DNA of 15,517 nt, from contig DAORIV010000012.1 in NCBI GenBank assembly GCA_035438705.1, forward strand, positions 1 through 15,517, given 5' to 3'. The number at the start of each line of letters is the position of its first letter. Within the stretch, counting starts at the first letter, position 1. The notes below the pieces were generated by a model. It did no database searches. It was given only the letters and a program-made list of their open reading frames with translations, and was not told where the DNA came from. Made by a program: the position numbers and the translations under genes. This stretch comes from C7867-006 sp035438705. Its GTDB lineage: Bacteria; Patescibacteriota; Minisyncoccia; Phycocordibacterales; DATDWN01. Of this stretch, positions 5,558 to 12,218 are shown one piece after another.

Positions 5558-6670
5558 TTAGTGGGAGTGGGTATGAGTATGCAAGTGGTTACTTTTATGT
5601 CCTTTTAAGTAGATACTTGCAAGGATAGTGACTATAGGAACAGTAAGTATTAGTCCCAGACTTCCAACAACAGCTCTAACTATTTCTGTAGAAAATACTT
5701 CAAGGTTAATTATTGTTTCAAAGCTTAAGTCAGATGTTTTTAGGTAAAGCAAAACTGGTAAAGAGGCGCCAGTGTAAGCAAGTACAAGAGTGTTAACCAA
5801 AGCTCCAACATGTTCACGTCCGATTCGCATAGCACGTTTATAAACTTCCTTTCTTTCCATATTAGGATTGCTGTCATAGAGTTCACTTACAACTGCTGAT
5901 TGCGTTACTGCAATATCATCTAGTACTCCCAGAACTCCGATAATTATTGCTCCAAGTAAAAGTCCGGTAAAGTCTAATGTGCCACTAGTATTAAAATTTA
6001 GATATACTGCTTCGTCTGCTGTTATACCTGTTAAGGAAGTAAGTCTCACTGCAAACATAGAAAAAATACTTGTAAGTAGTACTGCAACCATTGTTCCTAC
6101 GTAAGCAACTGTAGATTCTCTATTAAACCCATGAGTAAAAAATATCGCAATAAATAGTATTGCACTTGCAACAAGAGAACTCGCAAGTATTGGATCCCAG
6201 CCATTTATTAATCCAGGCATTAAAACATAGAATATTGCAAAGAAACTTCCAAATAATGCTACTAGTGACCTTACACCTTGCCAACCCCCAAAGAAAATCA
6301 CAGCAAAAATAAATACAAGTACCAAAAAAACAAGCCCGCTTCTTCGGTCTACATTTGTAACTGTATATGATTCACTTCCATCTACATATATATTGTAATT
6401 AAAATAGAATTTTTGCCCCTTTTTTAATTCTAAATAGTCATTTTCTATCTGGATGACTTCACCTTTTTTTGGACCACCTAGTATTTCGGCATTTATTACT
6501 TGGTATATGTGTTTTGTATCTGTGCCAGGTATATCTTTTTCTTCTCTACTCACAACCTCAGTCACCATGCCTCTAAAAGTTCCCTGAAAATCGTCATGAA
6601 CTTCCTGTGAGCTTATAAGTGTAGGTAAAAACAGCAAGGGGACAACTAGTATTGCGATTATTTTATTCAT
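5558..6670 (-). CDS. YibE/F family membrane protein
   Basis: A 370-aa protein with an N-terminal signal-like segment (residues 1-21), an extracytoplasmic beta-rich domain (about 25-108), then about seven to eight membrane segments from VFLVLVFIFAVIFFGGW onward. The signature GVLDDIAVTQSAVVSEL and the downstream RIGREHVGALVNTLVLAYTGASLP segment are typical of the YibE/F family (PF07907), whose biochemical role is uncertain; transport has been proposed. The C-terminus is a short histidine-rich tail (NHLHTHTHSH) that could bind metal. The start at 6670 follows a TATAAT by exactly 6 nt, so the mRNA is probably leaderless. Confidence 0.9.
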   Translation of the reverse strand: MNKIIAILVVPLLFLPTLISSQEVHDDFQGTFRGMVTEVVSREEKDIPGTDTKHIYQVINAEILGGPKKGEVIQIENDYLELKKGQKFYFNYNIYVDGSESYTVTNVDRRSGLVFLVLVFIFAVIFFGGWQGVRSLVALFGSFFAIFYVLMPGLINGWDPILASSLVASAILFIAIFFTHGFNRESTVAYVGTMVAVLLTSIFSMFAVRLTSLTGITADEAVYLNFNTSGTLDFTGLLLGAIIIGVLGVLDDIAVTQSAVVSELYDSNPNMERKEVYKRAMRIGREHVGALVNTLVLAYTGASLPVLLYLKTSDLSFETIINLEVFSTEIVRAVVGSLGLILTVPIVTILASIYLKGHKSNHLHTHTHSH

Positions 6671-6676
6671 ATTGGG

Positions 6677-6685
6677 ATTATATCA
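6677..6685 (-). promoter_or_regulatory. Extended -10 promoter of the YibE/F gene (leaderless)
   Basis: On the - strand TG-a-TATAAT (TG 6685-6684, hexamer 6682-6677) is followed by 6 nt and then the ATG at 6670. The -35 region is occupied by the preceding terminator hairpin and shows no TTGACA-like match. Confidence 0.65.
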
Positions 6686-6693
6686 AGAATATC

Positions 6694-6718
6694 AAAAAAA
6701 CACCCCGAAGGGTGTTTT
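6694..6718 (-). terminator. Intrinsic terminator after the LUD fragment
   Basis: On the - strand AAAACACCC pairs with GGGTGTTTT around a TTCG tetraloop and continues into a run of seven T. It ends transcription from the LUD-domain remnant just before the YibE/F promoter. Confidence 0.85.
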
Positions 6719-6723
6719 GCTGT

Positions 6724-7017
6724 TTAGAAACCTAGATCTTCATTTACAAATATGACTCTAACTTTTCTGCCCATCATAGGATTCTCGCCTTTAAATATTA
6801 GTATTTTGTTTGCGACTGTGTGCATATTGTATACACCCATCATTCTTTCATCTTCTAATGGTATAACATGTTGCCATAGTCTTTGGTCTGCTTCCTCAAG
6901 ATTTGGGACAATCTTTTTTGTACTAACTACGAAAATAAGGTTAGGTGAGGAAAATACGATGTGGGGAAGTTGGCTACCAGTGTTTGTAGCTACAATAAAC
7001 TCACCTGTTTCTGACAT
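6724..7017 (-). pseudogene. C-terminal half of a LUD-domain (LutC/YkgG-like) protein
   Basis: The 97 residues match the C-terminal part of LUD-domain proteins (PF02589). Recognisable pieces are SETGEFIVATNTGSQLPHIV, IFVVSTKKIVPNLEEADQRL, the VIPLEDERMM segment, ANKILIFKGE and the terminal VIFVNEDLGF. Complete members have roughly another 100 residues upstream, which are missing. In frame upstream of the ATG the sequence stays open to 7119 but no longer resembles the family; that DNA instead encodes a recombinase tail on the other strand. LUD proteins occur in lactate-utilisation clusters and as stand-alone proteins of unknown role. No promoter was seen at 7017, while the terminator is intact. 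Most likely a gene truncated by recombination; a shortened but expressed protein cannot be excluded. Confidence 0.75.
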
Positions 7018-7020
7018 TGC

Positions 7021-7164
7021 GTGGAAAAAATCGAGGTTAAAGATATAGATATCAGAAATTATGCAAAGTATGTACTCAAAGAAGCTTCTAATATTGAGAA
7101 GAGAGAATTACTTTCATGCATAAGGAGTAAGATCACCTTAGCTAATAAAATAGTAAGTATTTAG
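7021..7164 (+). pseudogene. C-terminal tail of a serine recombinase (remnant)
   Basis: From a GTG at 7021 (frame open only from 7015) 47 codons run to TAG at 7162. The translation, VEKIEVKDIDIRNYAKYV then KEASNIEKRELLSCIRSKITL and a short NKIVSI end, resembles the last residues of large serine recombinases, where an EKRELL-type helix and a short strand close the C-terminal region. The catalytic N-terminal domain and the recombinase domain are absent. The left end coincides, within a few bases, with the point where the oppositely oriented LUD gene is cut. Its stop codon overlaps the stop codon of the convergent pyruvyl transferase gene. Family recognition comes from a short piece, so it is tentative. 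Confidence 0.55.
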
Positions 7165-7913
7165 GATATTTTATCAACAAAAATTATATTAGGGAATTTT
7201 TTTAAAGAATAATCAAAAACTGCCTTGTTTTTATAATACGAATTTGGAAATAATTTTACCTGCTTTCCAAGAAGTGTAGCGCATATGGCTACATGCAACC
7301 TGTCTGTATTAACTTGCTCGTATTTATTTAATATATTAATGAACTCATCAAGAGGTTTTGTAGCATATCCATTATATGATATGTCTTCATTTGTATGGGG
7401 TAATTCATTAAGAGTAGATTCCATATCTGATCGAAAAGCATTAAGCGCCCCAGTTCCAGATGTTGATTTTGGAAAAGAATTATAGAAAGCACAATCATGC
7501 CATAAAAAAATATTCCCTTTGGTAAAATTTTCCTTTACAAATTTGAAAGAAGTTTTTTCACGACAAAACACTGTAATATCACCAGACAAACTATTTAGAA
7601 TATCAATCTGCTTATTACCAAAAATAGTATGAGGTAAGATGACTATTTCCTTGTACAAATCTTTTTTCTCAATTAAGAAATTTTTTACATCTGAATAATA
7701 ATCAACAAAATTACCTCCACCGTCTATAAATAGTACGTTATTCTTTTTTTGAGAAGATATTTCAACGTAATCTTCAATGATATTAAGTTTATTTAGTAGT
7801 ATTTTTGTACCATGCCAGATTAGTGAATCTCCATAATTTCCCGGGAAACGGTAAAAATCAACCCTACTATCTCTGTATTTTTCTAAAAATTTTCTTAGAT
7901 CAACCTCTTCCAT
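7161..7913 (-). CDS. Polysaccharide pyruvyl transferase family protein
   Basis: A 250-aa enzyme of the family (PF04230) that adds pyruvate ketals to cell-surface sugars, using phosphoenolpyruvate. Motifs: PGNYGDSLIWHG (about 24-35), FIDGGGNFVDYY (62-73), VILPHTIFG (91-99), VFCREKTSFKFV (115-126) and the C-terminal TDRLHVAICATLLGK (203-217), whose Arg and His are typical of the active site. The length is short for the family but both halves are present. It starts 2 nt after the stop of the methyltransferase gene, so it is the last gene of a tight operon. Acceptor sugar unknown. Confidence 0.85.
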   Translation of the reverse strand: MEEVDLRKFLEKYRDSRVDFYRFPGNYGDSLIWHGTKILLNKLNIIEDYVEISSQKKNNVLFIDGGGNFVDYYSDVKNFLIEKKDLYKEIVILPHTIFGNKQIDILNSLSGDITVFCREKTSFKFVKENFTKGNIFLWHDCAFYNSFPKSTSGTGALNAFRSDMESTLNELPHTNEDISYNGYATKPLDEFINILNKYEQVNTDRLHVAICATLLGKQVKLFPNSYYKNKAVFDYSLKKFPNIIFVDKIS

Positions 7914-7915
7914 AT

Positions 7916-8935
7916 TTATTTGAATTCACAAACAATTATCTTGGGTCTTAAATACGCATCTACATTAGTTATAAATTTTAACTGTAATGACTGAATTATT
8001 TTGAATTTAGACTTAAGTAGAATAGGTTCAATGATTTCATATTCGCTAGTATAGACAACCAATCTACCAGTAGTATTTAACACATCCTCACAATATTGAA
8101 TAAAAGTTTCGTATAGTTTTTCTAGATCTTCACCTTTTAAAATTGACATACCGAAAGGTAAATCAGAGGCAATAGCATCAAATTTACCTAGGTCTGGCTT
8201 ATCAAAAATATCCAATTCCTTCACTTGAACTCTTTCTATAAGACCTGCCTTTTTAATGTTTTGAACAGACAAGGACAGATGTTTCTTTTCATTATCAAAA
8301 CCAAGTAATTTGTTCAAGTTTGGATAACATTGTCCCGCCTCAATTAATAAAGTTGCACTGCCCGAAAATATATTCAAATACGAATGTGCTGAATCAAGAT
8401 TGCAAAAAGAATTTACTGCATATGCTATTGTTGGATCCATTGCTCCACTCATATTAACAACTCTATAATCTCTCACTGAAAGAGGACGTGGGGTTATTTG
8501 TACACCCATCTCCCAACCACTATCTAGTTTTATAATGTGTATCTTTAAGTCTGCCTCGTCATTTTCCTCCAGTATATAGGTATCTCGTATATATCTTGCA
8601 ATACTTCTAACTTCAGGCGAATCAGACCCGGCACAGCTAATTTTGAATGTCTTGAAGTCATAGTATTCAATAACCATATTAATAAGACCAGCTAAAACGG
8701 ACTTATGGTTTGAAATATATGTCGGGTGATATGTATCGCCTTGCATAACTAGATACACACGAGCTACACTCCTTAGCTTTTTTACTTGTTGTATGACCTT
8801 TTCTGAAAATTCGATAAAAAATGAATCGGTATCTTCACTAATTATTTCAAAATTAATTTTTTTTAATTCATCTAAAACCACAGGCTTCAAACCTGTTATA
8901 TAGGATAATTTTATTTTCATTTCTGAGTCAGTCAT
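7916..8935 (-). CDS. THUMP-domain RNA guanine-N2-type methyltransferase
   Basis: A 339-aa protein with the layout of the Trm14/TrmN/RlmL-N group: an N-terminal ferredoxin-like part (YITGLKPVVLDEL), a THUMP domain at about 65-165 including FKISCAGSDSPEVRSIARYI and ITPRPLSVRDYRV, then a Rossmann methyltransferase. SAM motif I is LNIFSGSATLLIEAG (187-201), the acidic residue of motif II is in GFDNEKKHL, and the catalytic motif IV is SDLPFGMS (257-264), the D-x-PF form seen in N2-guanine tRNA methyltransferases. The substrate is probably tRNA. Its ATG overlaps the preceding TGA as ATGA, so it is coupled to a glycosyltransferase. An internal ATG at codon 6 is an alternative start. Confidence 0.82.
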   Translation of the reverse strand: MTDSEMKIKLSYITGLKPVVLDELKKINFEIISEDTDSFFIEFSEKVIQQVKKLRSVARVYLVMQGDTYHPTYISNHKSVLAGLINMVIEYYDFKTFKISCAGSDSPEVRSIARYIRDTYILEENDEADLKIHIIKLDSGWEMGVQITPRPLSVRDYRVVNMSGAMDPTIAYAVNSFCNLDSAHSYLNIFSGSATLLIEAGQCYPNLNKLLGFDNEKKHLSLSVQNIKKAGLIERVQVKELDIFDKPDLGKFDAIASDLPFGMSILKGEDLEKLYETFIQYCEDVLNTTGRLVVYTSEYEIIEPILLKSKFKIIQSLQLKFITNVDAYLRPKIIVCEFK

Positions 8936-10623
8936 ATATTTATTTTGATTGTATCCAAAACATCAGGAACCCTAATTCTATCCATACAAAACTCTTCACA
9001 ACATCTCATTTCTTCTTCTCTACTTACATGAGAACAAAGTTTATGACGATCTTTATCGTATATTGATACCACATTTTCTGATAAATGTAAATACTTTGGG
9101 TGAGTTGCACCGAAAATTATAAATGATTTCTTATTAAAACTCTGTGCAATAACCGTTGGTCCAGAATCATTTCCTACAATAAATTTGCAATGTTTAATGA
9201 GTGACATCATATCTGAAAAAGAATAGTCTTTCTCTAGAATTACACACTTAATGTTAAATTCCTTTTCAATCAAACGTTTAAGCTCAACAAACTTATCATA
9301 ACCCCAATTCCTCTTTTTTTCTTCCCACAAACTTGTATGAGGTGCAATAAGAATGTATTCTTCATCAACAATTTTTTTCCACGAATCGGAAATGAGCGGG
9401 ATATCATTAATCTTTGTATCAGAAAAACCAATAGACTCCATATATCCTTGTATATATGTTTTTTTATTGTCACTTCTTTCATGCACAAGTCTAATGACAG
9501 CATCTGCACGAATTTTACCAGTAACAAGATCATCAAAAGGGTATACCTTGCTGTAAGTATTAAATATTTTACTAGCTTCCTTTATTTCAGTTACCAATGA
9601 TATATCATTAGTATAGCTAGATAAAAATCGTGCAACAGGTTCAGTCATAATAACATCTCCCAAATGACCCCTCCTCACTAAACACATTGATCTAATTTCT
9701 CCATTCTCTATCTTTCTTTTCAAATATTTCCCATACCACTTAACTAAGGTAGTATCGTAACTAATTTTATCGTCAGTAATGATTGTCCCCCAAAAAGTCC
9801 TGTGCTCTGAAAACCATCTTTTATTTATCTTCTCAAGATGACCCTCAAATTCCTTAACATAGCCTCTAATCGTCTCGATCCTCTCCATCCAAGGTGCATT
9901 CTGGCTTGAGGTTGAGTCATTCTCAAATTCTGCAAGTTTTTTCCATTTCCCATATATTTCATCAGCCTTCCCGCGAAATTCGAAATGTAATAATTTAGCT
10001 TCATGTGGAGGAACAATGAAAGGGTTCCAATTGTATACTCCAAAAAAATCTGGATTATTTTCCGTACGAACATAATGACCACCAACAACTATTTCCATTT
10101 TGTCGTGATTTTTAACAATTGCTTTTCTAAAATGTCCATACTCTTGCCAAGTTTTTTCTGGCCAAGGATAAAAATATTTTGTTGTATCCACAGGGTGAGT
10201 TGGAGAACAAGTATAATCTTTGAAAGTATAATCAAAAAGAGCATTCGCCCAACCAATAGTTGCATATGGAATATTGTTTTTTTCTAATCTATCAACAAAG
10301 TCATGCACATCTTTTTCCTTTATTGAAAGAAACTCATCAACATCTAAAAAAATGAACCAATCTATTCTATATTTTGACTTTGCGTAGCTCAAGAGATTAT
10401 TTGCAATTCTTGCGTGATCAAAAATTGGGTTTGTTTCCTGGATCACAACTACTCTCGAATTATCTTTATATGAATTAAGTATTTCTTGAGTTTTATCAGT
10501 TGAACAATGATCAGCAATAAATATGTAATCAAAACCTAAATCCAGATGATAGGAAATATTTAGATCAATATATGATTCCTCATTTCTCACCGACATGAGA
10601 ATAGCAATTTTACTACGATCCAT
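8932..10623 (-). CDS. Fused glycosyltransferase: GT2/GT92-like domain plus GT9 domain
   Basis: Two enzymes in one chain (numbering from the longer ATG at 10641, 569 aa). The N-terminal half, residues 7-310, is a GT-A-fold transferase of the Glyco_tranf_2_4/GT92-like type: IAILMSVRNEESYI, IADHCSTDKT and the metal-binding FIFLDVDEFL (98-105). The C-terminal half, about 317-569, is a GT9 ADP-heptosyltransferase-like GT-B domain, with MCLVRRGHLGDVIMTEP (319-335), IAPHTSLWEEKKRNW and the nucleotide-sugar loop FIVGNDSGPTVIAQSF (487-502). A cysteine cluster (C536, C547, C548, C552) lies near the end. I prefer the start at codon 7 (10623) because the first ATG forms the TG of an extended -10; 10641 is possible. 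It probably adds two successive sugars to a surface glycan; donors unknown. Confidence 0.85.
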   Translation of the reverse strand: MDRSKIAILMSVRNEESYIDLNISYHLDLGFDYIFIADHCSTDKTQEILNSYKDNSRVVVIQETNPIFDHARIANNLLSYAKSKYRIDWFIFLDVDEFLSIKEKDVHDFVDRLEKNNIPYATIGWANALFDYTFKDYTCSPTHPVDTTKYFYPWPEKTWQEYGHFRKAIVKNHDKMEIVVGGHYVRTENNPDFFGVYNWNPFIVPPHEAKLLHFEFRGKADEIYGKWKKLAEFENDSTSSQNAPWMERIETIRGYVKEFEGHLEKINKRWFSEHRTFWGTIITDDKISYDTTLVKWYGKYLKRKIENGEIRSMCLVRRGHLGDVIMTEPVARFLSSYTNDISLVTEIKEASKIFNTYSKVYPFDDLVTGKIRADAVIRLVHERSDNKKTYIQGYMESIGFSDTKINDIPLISDSWKKIVDEEYILIAPHTSLWEEKKRNWGYDKFVELKRLIEKEFNIKCVILEKDYSFSDMMSLIKHCKFIVGNDSGPTVIAQSFNKKSFIIFGATHPKYLHLSENVVSIYDKDRHKLCSHVSREEEMRCCEEFCMDRIRVPDVLDTIKINI

Positions 10624-10631
10624 ATTGTTCG

Positions 10632-10640
10632 ATTGTAACA
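10632..10640 (-). promoter_or_regulatory. Possible extended -10 upstream of the GT2-GT9 gene
   Basis: On the - strand TG-t-TACAAT (TG 10640-10639, hexamer 10637-10632) precedes the ATG at 10623 by 8 nt. The TG is part of the alternative upstream ATG. It would permit near-leaderless expression of the last three genes of the operon in addition to read-through. Confidence 0.4.
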
Positions 10641-10661
10641 TTTATAACGAAAATTTTGAAC

Positions 10662-11408
10662 TTACTCTTTTAGTAAATCATCAAGATAATTCTTGAATTT
10701 GTAGAAGGCTGGATGATCCGGATATACAGCATGAAACATAGTAATATTTTCGAGGTTTTTTATTTCCTGATTTTCATTTGGACCAATTAGCACATACTTA
10801 TCTTTTGGTAAAATACACAATTCACCATTAATTAAATGGTCTGTAAGTGCTACTGCTAATGCACCTTGCTCATCATGATGAGTTTGTTCATTTGTTGGCA
10901 CATTTTGCTTCCACCACTCAAATTCACTTAGTAAATCTTGTGTTATGTCGCAACCTGATTTCTGAATAAAAAAACCAGCATTAACAAAAGGAGTTTGATT
11001 TGTTGATTTACGTGCCATTGCACCATGTTGCCATGACTGCCCATTAAATTCATCCATTATTGCAAATTTCAACTGTGGATCATTTATAAAACCATCAATT
11101 TCTTTCGGATATTTTAAAAGGAAAACATCTGAATCTACATATACCTCCGTTTCCCTTAAATCTAACCTTACACTTGGACACCATTTCATCCACGTAGCTT
11201 TTGATTTTAAAAAAAATACGGAGTCTTGTAAAAAGAGTTTTACAATTATACTTGAATCAAAATACTTTGTAACAAACTCTATATTATCTGTATAAATAAT
11301 GTATTGGTTATTGTTTCCAAAATACTTCTGAAAAGAAGCTATGCTGTACTGCAGTAGCTCTATATTTTTTGAAATATGATCACCCCAAATGGACCACCGA
11401 AAAATCAT
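10662..11408 (-). CDS. Putative GT-A-fold glycosyltransferase
   Basis: A 248-aa soluble protein resembling nucleotide-diphospho-sugar transferases. It opens MIFRWSIWGDHISKNIELL, like enzymes that begin with a strand followed by an acceptor loop. At residues 88-97 it has ETEVYVDSDVF, a DxD-type metal-binding motif (D92, D94) after a predicted beta strand. Later it has PFVNAGFFIQKSG (a strand common in GT8 and GT32 enzymes), a THHDEQGALA segment, and a C-terminal ENITMFHAVYPDHPAF in which the histidine fits a GT8-type second metal ligand. I infer GT8/GT32-like activity; the exact family is uncertain. It has its own leaderless promoter and is followed 20-38 nt later by the fused glycosyltransferase. 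Confidence 0.65.
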   Translation of the reverse strand: MIFRWSIWGDHISKNIELLQYSIASFQKYFGNNNQYIIYTDNIEFVTKYFDSSIIVKLFLQDSVFFLKSKATWMKWCPSVRLDLRETEVYVDSDVFLLKYPKEIDGFINDPQLKFAIMDEFNGQSWQHGAMARKSTNQTPFVNAGFFIQKSGCDITQDLLSEFEWWKQNVPTNEQTHHDEQGALAVALTDHLINGELCILPKDKYVLIGPNENQEIKNLENITMFHAVYPDHPAFYKFKNYLDDLLKE

Positions 11409-11414
11409 TTTAGT

Positions 11415-11423
11415 ATTATAACA
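11415..11423 (-). promoter_or_regulatory. Extended -10 promoter of the GT-A-fold gene (leaderless)
   Basis: On the - strand TG-t-TATAAT (TG 11423-11422, hexamer 11420-11415) is followed by 6 nt and the ATG at 11408. A long inverted repeat ends immediately upstream. Confidence 0.65.
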
Positions 11424-11475
11424 CAGTAAAAATGTTTTTAGATTTCTTGATTTTCTATCTAATAATGTTTTACTG
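11424..11475. repeat. Long AT-rich inverted repeat between two glycan genes
   Basis: CAGTAAAA (11424-11431) is complementary to TTTTACTG (11468-11475). Inside, TTAGAT (11438-11443) pairs with ATCTAA (11457-11462). The 52-nt hairpin fills almost the whole space between the DUF5672 stop and the -10 element of the next gene. It could be a weak terminator for the upstream operon or a regulator-binding site. Confidence 0.4.
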
Positions 11476-11477
11476 GA

Positions 11478-12218
11478 TTAAATTACTATTTCATCAGGCT
11501 TCCAATATTTTTTTATATTCTTTTTAAAATCATAATAAGACTGAACAACATTCATATATTGCTTATTTTCATTCATCCATTTGTCCAAATCTGTGTAAAA
11601 CCCATGAAAACCAAATTGATTGTGGTACACATCATCACCTCCTTCAATAGCGAACTTTCTAGCCAATTCTACAGGAGCAAACTTGATCCCTTCTTTAATA
11701 AATAAATCTCTATACCAAACACTCACCGCTATATCTTCTGGATGATAAGTTTTGAATATTTTATACTTATATAACCTAGACGAAACTTCAAGAAATTTTC
11801 TACTCCTAATACAAAAACCTCCATTACCAACAACGCGTGTGCCCCTCAATTTTTCTGGAAATCCAAAATCATTTATAGACCAATCTTTTACGACCCAGGG
11901 TGCGCCAATGTAGTCGTAATTTAGAAACTCATCAGTCCAACTTTCTGGATTTAGGATGAATCCGTCCCATTGAATAAGTAGAACAAAATCTGTTTCGACA
12001 TATTTATACAAATCTTTTAAACAAAACAACGAATACTCTTGCATGGAGGATATCTTTGGAATTTTCACTAGTCTACTATCATTAATATTCTCTGATGATA
12101 AAATCTTAACAGACTCAAAATCTATCTTACTTGTATAAATATTAATTGCAGTTAACAGTTGTTTTGGGTTAACACAATCTATCCCCAGCAATGTTACATT
12201 ATTAAGTCTAATTTTCAT
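11478..12218 (-). CDS. DUF5672 family protein, putative glycosyltransferase
   Basis: About 246 aa matching the DUF5672 pattern: SRLVKIPKISSMQEYSLFCL, then FVLLIQWDGFILNPESW, FLNYDYIGAPW, VVGNGGFCIRSRKFLEV, YHPEDIAVSVWYRD, GIKFAPVELARKFAIEGG and a final FGFHGF. Such proteins are commonly found among surface-polysaccharide genes and are thought to be glycosyltransferases, but no activity is known to me. The conserved GNGG and HPED segments look like an active site. The frame opens TTG-GTG-ATG; I choose the ATG at 12218 because it overlaps the preceding TGA by one base (TGATG), the same coupling geometry as dnaX and the gene after it. Confidence 0.8.
   Translation of the reverse strand: MKIRLNNVTLLGIDCVNPKQLLTAINIYTSKIDFESVKILSSENINDSRLVKIPKISSMQEYSLFCLKDLYKYVETDFVLLIQWDGFILNPESWTDEFLNYDYIGAPWVVKDWSINDFGFPEKLRGTRVVGNGGFCIRSRKFLEVSSRLYKYKIFKTYHPEDIAVSVWYRDLFIKEGIKFAPVELARKFAIEGGDDVYHNQFGFHGFYTDLDKWMNENKQYMNVVQSYYDFKKNIKKYWKPDEIVI

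Noticed and set aside
6752..7048. 98-codon + strand frame opposite the LUD remnant
   Set aside because: The - strand reading has clear LUD-family motifs; the + strand reading does not resemble a protein family.
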